DNA of 64,000 nt from NCBI RefSeq assembly GCF_019656655.1, contig NZ_BPMV01000001.1, forward strand, positions 2,480,001-2,544,000, given 5' to 3'. The position numbers and the translations under genes were made by a program. The notes under the pieces were generated by a model that saw only the letters and a program-made list of their open reading frames with translations, made no database searches and was not told the origin of the DNA. This stretch comes from Tsukamurella sp. TY48. GTDB lineage: Bacteria > Actinomycetota > Actinomycetes > Mycobacteriales > Mycobacteriaceae. Positions 53,156 through 62,521 of this stretch are shown one piece after another. Position 1 is the first letter of the stretch, and every line of letters starts with the position of its first letter.

Positions 53156-54606
53156 TGCTTCGGTGCCTCGTCGACCCGACCGGACAGGGTCTGCAGGAAG
53201 GAGCGGGCCCAGCGGTCCACGTCGTACTGGAGCACCTGGCGGCGCATGCTGCGGATGCGGCGTTTGCCGTCCTCCGGGTCCTGGTGCACGGCCTCGTCGA
53301 TGGCGTTCTTCACGCCCTCCAGATCGTGCGGGTTGCACTGGTACGCCTGGCGGAGTTCCGCTGCGGCGCCGGTGAACTCGCTGAGCACCAGCGCTCCGGT
53401 CGAATCGGTGCGGCAGGCCAGGTACTCCTTCGCGACCAGGTTCATCCCGTCGCGCAGCGGGGTCACCAGCATCACGTCGGCGGCGCCGAAGAAGGCCACC
53501 AGCTCGGTGCGGGGCACCGGCTTGTGGATGTAGTGGATCACGGGATGGCCCACGCGGCCGAAGTCGCCGTTGATCCGCCCCACCTGGCGTTCGATGTCGT
53601 TGCGCATCGCCTTGTAGGACTCGACCCGTTCGCGCGAGGGCGTGGCCAGCTGCACGAAGACGTGCCGCTCCGGATCGAGCCGTCCCTCCTGGTACAGCTC
53701 GCCGATGGCGCGCAGCCGCACATCGATGCCCTTGGTGTAGTCGAGGCGGTCCACGCCGAGCATGATCTTCTCGGGATTGCCGAGTTCCTTGCGCAGGCCG
53801 CGGGTGCGCTTGCGGGTCTCCGGCAGCTTCGATGTGGCGGCCAGATCGGCGGAGTCGATCGAGATCGGGAAGGCACCCACCCGCACCGAGCGGAAGCCCA
53901 CGGTGACCACGCCGAACTTCGAGCGCACGCCGATCGAGCCCTTGCTGGTGGGGTAGCCGGCCAGCCGTTTGGCCAGGTAGAGGAAGTTCTGGGCGCCACC
54001 GGGCAGGTGGAAGCCCACCAGATCGGCGCCGAGGATGCCCTCGATGATCTCGCGCCGCCACGGCATCTGCATGAACAGCTCGACCGGCGGGAACGGGATG
54101 TGCAGGAAGAAGCCGATCTTCACGTCCGGCCGCAGCATCCGCAGCATCTTGGGGACCAGTTGCAGCTGGTAGTCCTGCACCCAGACGGTGGCGCCCTTCG
54201 CGGCCACCTTCGCGGTCTCCTCCGCGAACCGCCGGTTCACCTCGACGTAGGTGTTCCACCACTCCCGGTGGTACTCGGGCTTGACGATCACATCGTGGTA
54301 CAGCGGCCAGAGGCTGCCGTTGGAGAAGCCCTCGTAGTGCTCCTCGACCTCCTGGGCGCTGAGCTCGACCGGGACGAGGAGCATGTCCTCGCCCTCGATC
54401 GGTTCGCCGCCGACGTCGGGAGCGCCGGGCCAGCCGACCCACGCGCCGTTGCGGGCGCTGAGGATCGGCTTGAGCGCCGTCACCAGGCCGCCGGGGGCTT
54501 CCTTCCACGTGAGCGTGCCGTCGGGGGCGCGCTCCACGTCGACGGGGAGCCGGTTGGCCACCACGATGAACTCGGCACCTTCTGTGGAGATCTCAGTGGC
54601 GGCCAC
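53152..54606 (-). CDS. otsA: Trehalose-6-phosphate synthase
   Basis: The 484-aa GT20 glycosyltransferase joins UDP-glucose (or ADP-glucose) to glucose 6-phosphate. The family blocks [32 protein letters not shown] and [10 protein letters not shown] are clear. With otsB it makes trehalose, the osmolyte and precursor of trehalose mycolates. The ATG follows a small ORF by 6 nt, so the three genes form one operon. Confidence 0.96.
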   Translation of the reverse strand: MAATEISTEGAEFIVVANRLPVDVERAPDGTLTWKEAPGGLVTALKPILSARNGAWVGWPGAPDVGGEPIEGEDMLLVPVELSAQEVEEHYEGFSNGSLWPLYHDVIVKPEYHREWWNTYVEVNRRFAEETAKVAAKGATVWVQDYQLQLVPKMLRMLRPDVKIGFFLHIPFPPVELFMQMPWRREIIEGILGADLVGFHLPGGAQNFLYLAKRLAGYPTSKGSIGVRSKFGVVTVGFRSVRVGAFPISIDSADLAATSKLPETRKRTRGLRKELGNPEKIMLGVDRLDYTKGIDVRLRAIGELYQEGRLDPERHVFVQLATPSRERVESYKAMRNDIERQVGRINGDFGRVGHPVIHYIHKPVPRTELVAFFGAADVMLVTPLRDGMNLVAKEYLACRTDSTGALVLSEFTGAAAELRQAYQCNPHDLEGVKNAIDEAVHQDPEDGKRRIRSMRRQVLQYDVDRWARSFLQTLSGRVDEAPKQ

Positions 54607-54612
54607 GGTGGC

Positions 54613-54771
54613 TTAGGCCTCCTTGGGGCCGATGCCCAGCATCGACAGCAGCATCCGGCACTCGTCGGCGTCGGTCGCGTACGCGGCGACGACCCGCTGG
54701 GCCTGACGTGCGGTCTCGTCCGCTACGGGCTCGAGATCCTCGTCGCTGATCTCCGTGGTCTTCGGGGGCAT
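54613..54771 (-). CDS. Small acidic protein preceding otsA
   Basis: A 52-aa product (MPPKTTEISDEDLEPVAD…LLSMLGIGPKEA) with no membrane segment. GAAGG lies 7 nt before ATG 54771, which favours it over the in-frame starts at 54792 and 54798. It ends 6 nt before otsA. Function unknown; a co-expressed regulator or partner of OtsA is possible. Confidence 0.65.
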   Translation of the reverse strand: MPPKTTEISDEDLEPVADETARQAQRVVAAYATDADECRMLLSMLGIGPKEA

Positions 54772-54809
54772 CTGCACACCTTCGTTTCTCATTGACAACC
54801 GGAACTAGT

Positions 54810-56213
54810 TTACCCGCGGACCCGCCGGAACGTGATTCTGGCGATCCGCGGCCGGCGGATGGTGCGTGCCAGCCACTCGCCGAAGGTCACGCCGGCCGCG
54901 AGTGCGCAGCCCACGGCCAGCGCCGTGGCCATGTTGGTCAGGGCGGCGGTGGTCTGTCCGGCCATCAGCTCGGACAGGCCGCGGTACACCGCGAGGCCGG
55001 GGACCAGGGGCGTGATGCCGGCGACGGCCACGATGAGCGGGGGCACCACGGCGCGGCGGGCCAGGAGGCCGCCGGCCAGGCCGACGGTGGAGGCCGCCGC
55101 GGTGGACGCGACGATCGGGCCGAGCCCCAGGTTGAGGATCGACCCGGCCACCAGGGCGCCCGCGCAGCCCGCGAGGAAGGACGTGGTGAGTGCCCGCATC
55201 TGGGCGTAGCTCGCGAGGGCGAAGGCCGCGGCGGCGATACCGCCGGTGACCACCAGGATCGGCAGCGGTGCGTAGTCGAACGGTGCCTGCTGCAGCGGTG
55301 GGAGGGTGGCGCCCAGCTCGGAGGTGACGCGCAGCGCCATGCCGACGCCGGCCACCACGCCGCCGGTGAACACCACCACCTCGAAGAACCGGGCGGCGCC
55401 CGTGACGGGTGCGCCGGTGATGGCGTCCTGCACCGAGCCGACCAGGGAGAGTCCGGCCATCAGCACGATGATTCCCGAGACGATCACCCGGTAGGGCTCG
55501 ACCTCCCAGCCGTAGACCAGGGACAGCCGGTAGATCAGCGCCGCGGGCAGGGTGGCGAGGAAACCGCCCACCACCTGCTGGAAGAAGTAGGGCAGGCCGA
55601 TCTGGCCGAGGCGCACGTTCACCGCGTAGATGAGGGCGGTCGAGACGAACGAGACCGCGGCCAGCGGCAGCGCGCCACCGAGTAGCAGGGTGAGCGCGCC
55701 GGCCATGATCGCCCAGCCGGCGATGGCGACGGCGCGCGGATACGGGTGGCCGGCGCTCATGATCTCGTCCAGCTCGCGCTGCGCCACATCGGGCCGGATC
55801 ACGCCGCGGCCGATGCGCCGCACCAGGGAGTCCACCTGTGCGAGCCGGGTGTAGTCCAGCGAGCGGTGGTTCACGGTGCGCAGGTAGGTCGACGGTGGCA
55901 GGCCCCGTCCGCGCTGCACGGACACGGTGATCGCGTTGTAGGTCACCGTCACGGTGCAGTCGTCGATGCCGTAGGTGGCGGCCACGTACCGGACCTGGGC
56001 CTCGGTGTCGACGGCGCCGGTGCCGGAGTCGAGCAGCACCGCGCCCACCTTCATGGCCACCTCGAGGACCTCGCCGACGGTCTCGGTGTCGCGCAGGTCG
56101 ATGGGTTGCAGCGGAGTGACGACGGGCAGCCCAGCGGTGTCCGCGGTGGCCGCGCGGCGGCCGGTCAGTGCCTGGACGCCGTGGGCGATCCGGTTGCGGA
56201 GCGCGAGCTTCAC
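54810..56213 (-). CDS. ThrE-family threonine/serine exporter
   Basis: The 467-aa protein has a soluble N-terminal half (ThrE domain with VGAVLLDSGTGAVDTEAQVRYVA) and about ten membrane segments in its second part, matching corynebacterial ThrE and Rv3737. It would export threonine and serine. GTG 56213 has a strong SD (GAGGAGGT) 9 nt upstream. The next 190 nt hold no gene before the tRNA. Confidence 0.9.
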   Translation of the reverse strand: MKLALRNRIAHGVQALTGRRAATADTAGLPVVTPLQPIDLRDTETVGEVLEVAMKVGAVLLDSGTGAVDTEAQVRYVAATYGIDDCTVTVTYNAITVSVQRGRGLPPSTYLRTVNHRSLDYTRLAQVDSLVRRIGRGVIRPDVAQRELDEIMSAGHPYPRAVAIAGWAIMAGALTLLLGGALPLAAVSFVSTALIYAVNVRLGQIGLPYFFQQVVGGFLATLPAALIYRLSLVYGWEVEPYRVIVSGIIVLMAGLSLVGSVQDAITGAPVTGAARFFEVVVFTGGVVAGVGMALRVTSELGATLPPLQQAPFDYAPLPILVVTGGIAAAAFALASYAQMRALTTSFLAGCAGALVAGSILNLGLGPIVASTAAASTVGLAGGLLARRAVVPPLIVAVAGITPLVPGLAVYRGLSELMAGQTTAALTNMATALAVGCALAAGVTFGEWLARTIRRPRIARITFRRVRG

Positions 56214-56403
56214 CTTCGGGGGACCTCCTCGATCACTGCGGTGCAGACCGTGAGCGTCTCACCCCGTGCACACCGTTGTCACCCCGGCCCGGGTCCGTGC
56301 GTGTCGGCGGCCAGCACTGCGTCGGCGGACCGAGTTCGCCGTGGCGCCGTCGTGGCTGCGCCTGCCCGGCATCGTCGCCTCGGCGCTGCGGGGCTGAGGC
56401 GTG

Positions 56404-56478
56404 TGGAGCCCCCGGTCGGGATTGAACCGACGACCTTCGCTTTACAAGAGCGGTGCTCTACCACTGAGCTACGGAGGC
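56404..56478 (-). tRNA. tRNA-Thr (anticodon TGT)
   Basis: The 75-nt cloverleaf begins GCCTCCG and ends in an encoded CCA with a paired acceptor stem (one G-U pair). The D-arm GCTCAGTGGTAGAGC, the anticodon loop CTTGTAA with TGT, and the T-arm GTCGGTTCAATCCCGAC are all present. It decodes ACA. Confidence 0.95.
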
Positions 56479-56520
56479 GGGCGGCCGTGGGGCCGTCGGA
56501 GCACAGCATATCGTTGCGTC

Positions 56521-57402
56521 ATGACTGACTCCTTCGAGACCATCAGCTGGACCGTGGACGGCGACGGTGTCGCGACCCTGCTGCTGGACCGGCCCGATCA
56601 GCTCAACGCGTTCAGCGTGACGATGGCGCGCGAGCTCACCGAGTTCTTCGAGGTGCACGCGCACAGTGACGAGATCCGCGCCGTGGTGGTCACCGGCTCG
56701 GGCCGCGCCTTCTGCGCGGGTATGGACCTCACCGGTGAGGGCAACGTCTTCGGGCTCGACGAGACGATCGACCCGCCCACGCCGGAGGAGTTCGTCGCGA
56801 ACTACGACCAGCCGCCCTTCCAGGACGGCGTGCGCGACACCGGCGGCAAGCTCACGCTGGCGATCTACTCGCTGCCCAAGCCCGTGATCGCCGCGATCAA
56901 CGGCCCCGCGGTGGGCATCGGCGCCACGATGACCCTCGCGATGGACACCCGGCTGGCGTCCACGAAGGCGCGGATCGGCTTCGTCTTCGGGCGCCTCGGC
57001 ATCGTCATGGAGGCGTGTTCGAGCTGGTTCCTGCCCCGCATCGTCGGGCCGTCGCAGGCGCTGGAGTGGGTGTACTCCGCCGACATCCTCACCGCCGAGG
57101 AGGCGCACGCAGGCCGGCTGGTGCGCAGCATCCACGAGCCCGACGAGCTGGTGGGCGCTGCCCAGGAGCTGGCCCGGTCCTGGGTGAAGGGGCGATCCGC
57201 CGTGGGCGTGGCGATCAACAAGCAGCTGATCTACCGCGGTCTCGGCGCGGCCACCCCGTTGGAGCAGCATCTGGCGGATTCGCTGGGCATGTATTACACG
57301 TCGATCGGCGACGGCAAGGAGGGCGTCGCGGCGTTCCTGGAGAAGCGCTCGCCCGAGTTCACCTCGCGAGCGTCCGCGGTGCCGCGCATCGTCGCCGACT
57401 GA
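56521..57402 (+). CDS. Enoyl-CoA hydratase/isomerase family protein
   Basis: The 293-aa crotonase-fold enzyme carries the first oxyanion block SGRAFCAGMDL and the second INGPAVGIGATMTLAMD. The Glu usual at the end of the second block is replaced (…LGIVMEACSSW keeps one Glu). A 30-residue insertion (about residues 75-105) is common in ECH19-like homologues. TATCGT is 6 nt before the ATG. Precise substrate unknown. Confidence 0.88.
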   Translation: MTDSFETISWTVDGDGVATLLLDRPDQLNAFSVTMARELTEFFEVHAHSDEIRAVVVTGSGRAFCAGMDLTGEGNVFGLDETIDPPTPEEFVANYDQPPFQDGVRDTGGKLTLAIYSLPKPVIAAINGPAVGIGATMTLAMDTRLASTKARIGFVFGRLGIVMEACSSWFLPRIVGPSQALEWVYSADILTAEEAHAGRLVRSIHEPDELVGAAQELARSWVKGRSAVGVAINKQLIYRGLGAATPLEQHLADSLGMYYTSIGDGKEGVAAFLEKRSPEFTSRASAVPRIVAD

Positions 57403-57475
57403 CGACGGTGACGGTTCGGTGAAGGTCCGGCCGGGATCGGCTCGGGAGCCCGCTTCCCGATCTATCGTTGACGGT

Positions 57476-57491
57476 ATCCCCATGGGGGGAT
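57476..57491. promoter_or_regulatory. CsoR/CstR-like palindrome between promoter boxes
   Basis: ATCCCCATGGGGGGAT is a C-tract/G-tract palindrome of the kind bound by CsoR-family repressors. TTGACG (57468-57473) lies just upstream as a possible -35. It ends 28 nt before the aminotransferase ATG. Confidence 0.5.
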
Positions 57492-57519
57492 GCTGACACC
57501 CGATCGGAGGCCGCGCATC

Positions 57520-59232
57520 ATGTCGAACCCCGGAGGTCTGCCCGAGCCGCCGATCCTGAGCCGCATCCGCGAATCGCTCATCGGCGACGATCAGGTGTTC
57601 CCGGGTCCCTTCGGTCCGCGCCGAGTGACCTACGCCGATTACACCGCCTCGGGACGTTCGCTGAGCTTCATCGAGGACTTCATCCGCGACGAGGTGCTCC
57701 CGCGGTACGCGAACACCCACACCGAGTCGAGCGGGACCGGCCTGCAGACCACTCGACTGCGGGAGGACGCGCGCCGGATCATCCGCGAGACCGTCGGCGG
57801 CGACGACGAGACGGTGGTCATCTTCACCGGCTCGGGCTGCACCGGCGCGATCGACAAGCTGGTCGGCGTGCTGGGCCTGCGGATCCCCGACGATCTGGAC
57901 CGGCGCTATCACCTGAGCGATGCGATCCCGCCGGAGGAGCGGCCGGTGGTCTTCATCGGCCCGTACGAGCACCACTCCAACGAGCTGCCGTGGCGCGAAT
58001 CGATCGCCGACGTGGTGGTGATCGACCAGGACGCCGACGGGCACATCGACGTGACCGCGCTGGACGCCGCGCTCGACCGGTACCGGGACCGGCCGCTCAA
58101 GATCGGCTCCTTCTCGGCCGCCAGCAACGTGACCGGCATCCTCAGCGACACCGGGCGGATCAGCGCTCTCCTGCACGCCCACGGCGCGCTGTCGTTCTGG
58201 GACTTCGCCGCCGCCGGACCGTACGTGGACATCGAGATGTACCAGGGCGATCCGGCGCGCGCGCTGGGCACCGGCGCCTACAAGGACGCGATCTTCCTCA
58301 GTCCGCACAAGTTCGTCGGCGGACCGGGCACCCCGGGGGTGCTGGTGATCCGCCGGGAGCTGCTGCGCAACCGGGTGCCCGTCGTCCCCGGCGGCGGCAC
58401 CGTGACCTACGTGAACCCCGACGATCACCAGTACGTCGACGATCCCGCGCAGCGTGAGGAGGCCGGGACCCCGGCGATCGTCGAATCCATCCGCGCGGGG
58501 CTGGTTTTCGACCTCAAGCGCGAGGTGGGGGTCGAGGTGATCAAGGCGCACGAGGAGGATCTGCTGCGCCGCGCTGTGGCCCGCTGGCAGGCGGAGCCGG
58601 CGATCGAGATCCTCGGCAACCTGGACGCGGACCGGCTCTCGATCCTGTCCTTCGTGGTGCGCTCGCCCACCGGGAAGTTCCTGCACCACAACTTCGTCGT
58701 GGCCCTGCTCAACGACGTCTTCGGCATCCAGTCCCGCGGCGGCTGCTCGTGCGCCGGCCCGTACGGGCATCGGCTGCTGGGCATCGATCTCGATCACTCC
58801 CGCGAGTTCGAGCGCGAGATCACCCGGGGCTGTGAGGGGATCAAGCCCGGCTGGGTGCGGGTGAACCTCAACTACTTCATCTCGGAGGCCGTCTTCGACT
58901 ACCTCGTGGAGGCGGTGCTGATGGTGGCCCGCGAGGGGTGGAAGCTGCTGCCCGACTATCGGTTCGAACCGGAGACGGGGCTGTGGCGGCATCGCCGGGG
59001 CGCGGTGGAGCCGCTCGTCCGGCTCACCGATGTCAGTTACGACGAGCAGGGCCGTATGTCGTACCCGCAGCACGACGACCGCGCGCCCGAGAGCGCCCTG
59101 GCGGGCTACCTCGCCGAGGCTCAGGCGGTGTTCGCCGTGGCCTCCCCGGTCGAGGCCGCACCGGCGGAGCTCTCCGCCGATTTCGATCATCTGCGCTGGT
59201 TCGATCTTCCGGTGGACTGCCTGGAGGCCTGA
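57520..59232 (+). CDS. Class V aminotransferase/cysteine-desulfurase-like protein
   Basis: A 570-aa PLP enzyme with the Schiff-base region LSPHKFVGGPGTPG (Lys about 263) and the SFSAASNVTG block, as in cysteine desulfurase-like class V proteins. A CSCAG loop near residue 414 (GGCSCAGPYGH) is in the place of the mobile-Cys region, although desulfurase activity is not proven. It is longer than NifS-type enzymes, with a C-terminal extension of about 90 residues. SD CGGAGG fits ATG 57520. Confidence 0.85.
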   Translation: MSNPGGLPEPPILSRIRESLIGDDQVFPGPFGPRRVTYADYTASGRSLSFIEDFIRDEVLPRYANTHTESSGTGLQTTRLREDARRIIRETVGGDDETVVIFTGSGCTGAIDKLVGVLGLRIPDDLDRRYHLSDAIPPEERPVVFIGPYEHHSNELPWRESIADVVVIDQDADGHIDVTALDAALDRYRDRPLKIGSFSAASNVTGILSDTGRISALLHAHGALSFWDFAAAGPYVDIEMYQGDPARALGTGAYKDAIFLSPHKFVGGPGTPGVLVIRRELLRNRVPVVPGGGTVTYVNPDDHQYVDDPAQREEAGTPAIVESIRAGLVFDLKREVGVEVIKAHEEDLLRRAVARWQAEPAIEILGNLDADRLSILSFVVRSPTGKFLHHNFVVALLNDVFGIQSRGGCSCAGPYGHRLLGIDLDHSREFEREITRGCEGIKPGWVRVNLNYFISEAVFDYLVEAVLMVAREGWKLLPDYRFEPETGLWRHRRGAVEPLVRLTDVSYDEQGRMSYPQHDDRAPESALAGYLAEAQAVFAVASPVEAAPAELSADFDHLRWFDLPVDCLEA

Positions 59233-59269
59233 CCTCCGCGCACCGTCGGGAGGGCATACGATGCACGGC

Positions 59270-59758
59270 ATGGAGATCCGTGACGCCCAGCCCTCCGACC
59301 TGCCGGCGATCCTCGTCATCCACAACGACGCGGTGGAGAACTCCACGGCCATCTGGTCGGAGGAGACCTCCGACCTCGCCGAGCGCACGGCATGGCTGGA
59401 GGAGCGGCGCGCCGGGGGCTTCCCGGTGCTGGTGGCGATCGTCGACGGCGAGCTCGGCGGTTACGCCAGCTACGGCCCGTTCCGCGCGAAGACCGGCTAC
59501 CGATACACGGTGGAGAACTCGGTGTACGTGGCCGACGGGTTCTACCGGCGCGGTATCGCCGAGGCGCTGATGAATGCGCTGATCGATCGGGCGAAGCAGT
59601 CGGATGTGCACGTGGTGGTGGCGGCGATCGAGGAGTCGAACCACGCCTCCGTCGCGCTGCACCGCAAGCTCGGCTTCCGGGTGACCGGCCAGATGCCTCA
59701 GGTGGGTATGAAGTTCGGCCGCTGGCTCGATCTCGTGCTCATGCAGCGCATCCTCTGA
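59270..59758 (+). CDS. GNAT acetyltransferase, phosphinothricin-acetyltransferase type
   Basis: The 162-aa protein has the GNAT fold and the bar/pat-like YRRGIAEALMNALI acetyl-CoA loop, the ENSVYVADGFY strand and the HRKLGFRVTGQMPQVGMKF end. Substrates are likely methionine sulfoximine or related amines. TACGAT is 7 nt before ATG 59270; ATG 59261 with a GGGAGGG upstream is an alternative. Confidence 0.87.
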   Translation: MEIRDAQPSDLPAILVIHNDAVENSTAIWSEETSDLAERTAWLEERRAGGFPVLVAIVDGELGGYASYGPFRAKTGYRYTVENSVYVADGFYRRGIAEALMNALIDRAKQSDVHVVVAAIEESNHASVALHRKLGFRVTGQMPQVGMKFGRWLDLVLMQRIL

Positions 59759-60607
59759 TCAACCGTCGGCCGGATGCGCCGTCGCGTTCTCGACGATGAT
59801 CTCGGCCAGCTCGTCGGGACGCTCGTCCGGGATCCAGTGGCTCACCCCGTCCAGCACGATCAGCCGGAACGGCGCCTGCACGTAGTCCTCGGTCAGTTCC
59901 GCGCCGCGGCGGGCGAGCGCGACATCGCCCGAACTCCAGATGTGCGTCGTGGGGCTGGTGACCTTCGCGCTCGGCGGGCGGGTCCCCACGAAGGGCATGC
60001 CGCGGTACCAGTTCAGCCCGCCGCCCAGCAGGCCGGGCGTGACGATCTCGTCGAGGACTACCGCCTGCGCCTCCTCGGGCATACCTGCGCGGGCCAGGAA
60101 CTTCGAGAACAGGTCGGGACGGCGGGCGGCGAGCAGCTCGGGCAGCACGGGGATCTGGAAGAGCAGCATGTAGTACGAGAGCAGGGCCTGATTCGAGCTG
60201 GCCATCGACCGCAGGAAGGCGAGCGGGTGCGGCACCGACACCGTGGTCAGGGTGCGCACCGACGCGGGATGCTCTGCCGCAGTCTGCCAGGCCACCGCGG
60301 CGCCCCAGTCGTGCCCGACGAGGTGCGCGGGGCCCGTGATGCGGAGCAGCTCGGCGATATCGGCGACCAGCTCCGCGCTGCGGTAGTCGTAGCGGCGCTG
60401 CGGCTTCGCCGTCGCGGAGTAGCCGCGCTGCCAGGGGATCACGGTGCGGTAGCCGCGCTCGTGCAACGCCGCGGCGGTCGCCTCCCACGAGGTGGGGGTC
60501 TGCGGGAATCCGTGCAGCAGCACCACGATCTCGCCGTCGATCGGTCCGGTGTCCACCACCGGGAAGGTCAGCCCCGCGCGCTGGAAGCCGCTGATCCGCT
60601 CAGTCAT
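59759..60607 (-). CDS. Alpha/beta hydrolase, epoxide-hydrolase/haloalkane-dehalogenase type
   Basis: The 282-aa hydrolase has LLHGFPQTPTSW, then GHDWGAAVAW with an Asp nucleophile (G-H-D-W-G), as in epoxide hydrolases and haloalkane dehalogenases. The C-terminal GVSHWIPDERPDE gives the His. It abuts the convergent GNAT gene without a gap. Substrate unknown. Confidence 0.9.
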   Translation of the reverse strand: MTERISGFQRAGLTFPVVDTGPIDGEIVVLLHGFPQTPTSWEATAAALHERGYRTVIPWQRGYSATAKPQRRYDYRSAELVADIAELLRITGPAHLVGHDWGAAVAWQTAAEHPASVRTLTTVSVPHPLAFLRSMASSNQALLSYYMLLFQIPVLPELLAARRPDLFSKFLARAGMPEEAQAVVLDEIVTPGLLGGGLNWYRGMPFVGTRPPSAKVTSPTTHIWSSGDVALARRGAELTEDYVQAPFRLIVLDGVSHWIPDERPDELAEIIVENATAHPADG

Positions 60608-60671
60608 GCTCACCACTCAACCATCCCGTCTTCGGTTCGGCATCCGACCTGGGGCGGATCGTCGTCGTGAC

Positions 60672-61136
60672 TCAGGCCTTCTTGCGCACCTCGTAGCCGC
60701 TCACGATGGACAGCCGGTTGAAGGCGTTGATCGCGATGGCGGCCCAGATCAGCGCGGCGGTCTGATCGGTGTCGAGCACATCGGTGGCGCGGTCGTAGGC
60801 GATGTCGGCGGCGTGGTGCGGCGGCAGGTTCGTCACCAGCTCGGCGATCTCCAGCGCGGCGCGCTGCTGATCGTCGAACAGGGCGGGCGCATCGCGCCAG
60901 GCGGGGAGCACGGCGATCTGCTGTTCGGTGAGGCCGGCCGCGATGCCGAGGTCGTGATGCAGCGACAGGCAGTACGCGCAGCCGTTGATCTGCGAGCACC
61001 GCAGGTTCACCAGCTCCACCACGGCCCGGCTCAGTCCCGCCGCGGCGGCCACGGTGCCGACCTCGGTCGAGACCCCCACCAGTTTCTTGTACGTCTCGGG
61101 TGACGCCTTGTCGATGCGAACGCGTTCGGCTGCCAT
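60672..61136 (-). CDS. AhpD-like carboxymuconolactone decarboxylase family protein
   Basis: The 154-aa protein carries the AhpD motif E-x-x-N-x-x-C-S-Q-I-N-G-C-A-Y-C…H, with a CAYC redox pair and downstream His, so it may be a peroxidase-type enzyme. ATG 61136 has TAGCCT 7 nt upstream. It is divergent from pirin with 18 nt between start codons. Confidence 0.9.
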   Translation of the reverse strand: MAAERVRIDKASPETYKKLVGVSTEVGTVAAAAGLSRAVVELVNLRCSQINGCAYCLSLHHDLGIAAGLTEQQIAVLPAWRDAPALFDDQQRAALEIAELVTNLPPHHAADIAYDRATDVLDTDQTAALIWAAIAINAFNRLSIVSGYEVRKKA

Positions 61137-61142
61137 GGCACC

Positions 61143-61149
61143 TAGGCTA
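61143..61149. promoter_or_regulatory. Overlapping divergent -10 boxes of AhpD-like and pirin genes
   Basis: TAGGCT on the plus strand (61143-61148) lies 6 nt before ATG 61155, and TAGCCT on the minus strand (61144-61149) lies 7 nt before ATG 61136. Five base pairs are shared. Confidence 0.6.
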
Positions 61150-61154
61150 GTTCC

Positions 61155-62147
61155 ATGAGCAATGTCGATCCGGATCCGCAGGAGATCGAATGCACGGCCG
61201 GGGGCGGCTCCGGCACCGTCGAGGTCATCGCCGCGCGGGAGGTGCCGCTCGGCGGGCCCCGGGCGATGACGGTGCGCCGCACGCTGCCCACGCACGACCG
61301 GTCGATGATCGGCGCCTGGTGTTTCGCCGACCACTACGGCCCCGACGACGTGACGAGCACGGGCGGGATGAACGTGCCGCCGCACCCGCATACCGGATTG
61401 CAAACGGTGAGCTGGCTGTTCGAGGGCGAGATCGAGCACACCGACAGCGCCGGCGTGCACGCTCCGGTGCTGCCGGGCGAGCTGAACCTCATGTCCGCCG
61501 GCTTCGGTATCAGCCACTCGGAGGTGTCGACCCCGCAGACGGAGCGGCTGCACGGCGTGCAACTGTGGCTCGCGCTGCCCGATCGGGTGCGCAATGCCGA
61601 CAACGGCTTCCAGCACTACGCCCCGCCCACCGTCGACCTGCCCGACGTCCGTGCCGACGGGCCCGGCGGCACCGTGAAGGTGTTCATCGGTGAGCTGGCG
61701 GGCAGTGCCGCCGAGGTGTCCACCGCGACGCCGCTGCTCGGCGCCGAGCTCGTGCTCGCCCCGGGTGCCCGCGTCGCGCTCGCGGTGAATCCCGATTTCG
61801 AGCACGGGGTCCTGCTGGACACCGAGCGCCTGCTGTTCGACGGTGTCGCGCTCGCCCGCGGCGACCTCGGCTACGTGGGCACGGGGCTCGGCGGGATCCG
61901 CCTGCACAATCCCACCGACGTCCCGGCGCGCGCCGTTCTGCTCGGCGGAGTCCCGTTCGACGAGGACATCGTGATGTGGTGGAACTTCGTCGGCCGCAGC
62001 CACGAGGACATCGCCCGCTACCGCGAGGAATGGCAGGCGCGGGACGTGCGTTTCGGCAGTGTGGACGGTTGGCGTGACGATCAGTACCTGCCCGCCCCGC
62101 CGCTGCCCACCACCCGACTCAAGCCACGCAAGAGGAGCTCCCAGTGA
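61155..62147 (+). CDS. Pirin family protein
   Basis: The 330-aa bicupin has the pirin metal site HPHTGLQTVSWLFEGEIEHTDS and the GELNLMSAGFGISHSE block that carries the conserved His and Glu. Pirins act as Fe-dependent quercetinases or regulators. The start is set by the TAGGCT box, and its end overlaps the next gene by 4 nt. Confidence 0.93.
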   Translation: MSNVDPDPQEIECTAGGGSGTVEVIAAREVPLGGPRAMTVRRTLPTHDRSMIGAWCFADHYGPDDVTSTGGMNVPPHPHTGLQTVSWLFEGEIEHTDSAGVHAPVLPGELNLMSAGFGISHSEVSTPQTERLHGVQLWLALPDRVRNADNGFQHYAPPTVDLPDVRADGPGGTVKVFIGELAGSAAEVSTATPLLGAELVLAPGARVALAVNPDFEHGVLLDTERLLFDGVALARGDLGYVGTGLGGIRLHNPTDVPARAVLLGGVPFDEDIVMWWNFVGRSHEDIARYREEWQARDVRFGSVDGWRDDQYLPAPPLPTTRLKPRKRSSQ

Positions 62148-62479
62148 CCGAACAGCAGGATCAGAACGTCGTCACCCGCAACGACGAGGCGGGGCGCTAC
62201 GAGATCGCCGTGAACGGTGAGCTCGCCGGCTTCACCGTGTTCATCGACCGCGGCGAGCAGCGGATCTTCCCGCACACCGAGCTCGATGAGAAGTTCTCCG
62301 GCCGTGGGCTCAGCTCGGTCCTGGTGCACGACGCCCTGGTCGACACCCGCGCGGCGGGCAAGCGGGTCGTGCCGGTGTGCCCGTTGGTTGCCAAGTACGT
62401 GAGCAAGCACGACGAGGTGGCCGACCTCGTCGATCCCGTGACCCCGGAGATCCTGCAGTTCCTCAGCAGCCGCGGGTGA
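62144..62479 (+). CDS. GNAT-like small acetyltransferase (YjdJ type)
   Basis: The 111-aa protein resembles the short GNAT domain of COG2388: FPHTELDEKFSGRGLSSVLVHDALVDTRAAGKRVVPVCPLVAKYV in blocks. GTG 62144 overlaps the pirin stop (GTGA). Such proteins bind acetyl-CoA, but their substrate is unknown. Confidence 0.85.
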   Translation: MTEQQDQNVVTRNDEAGRYEIAVNGELAGFTVFIDRGEQRIFPHTELDEKFSGRGLSSVLVHDALVDTRAAGKRVVPVCPLVAKYVSKHDEVADLVDPVTPEILQFLSSRG

Positions 62480-62521
62480 CGCTCGCGGGCGGTCTCGGAC
62501 AGGTCGCGGGGCGCTCCGGTT

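Noticed and set aside
56404-56478. tRNA-Thr as the integration site of the island
   Set aside because: It is 30 kb away, intact, and no island or direct repeat adjoins it.
56458-59388. A 976-codon minus-strand frame across the enoyl-CoA hydratase and aminotransferase genes
   Set aside because: It is antisense to two well-supported genes and even crosses the tRNA region.
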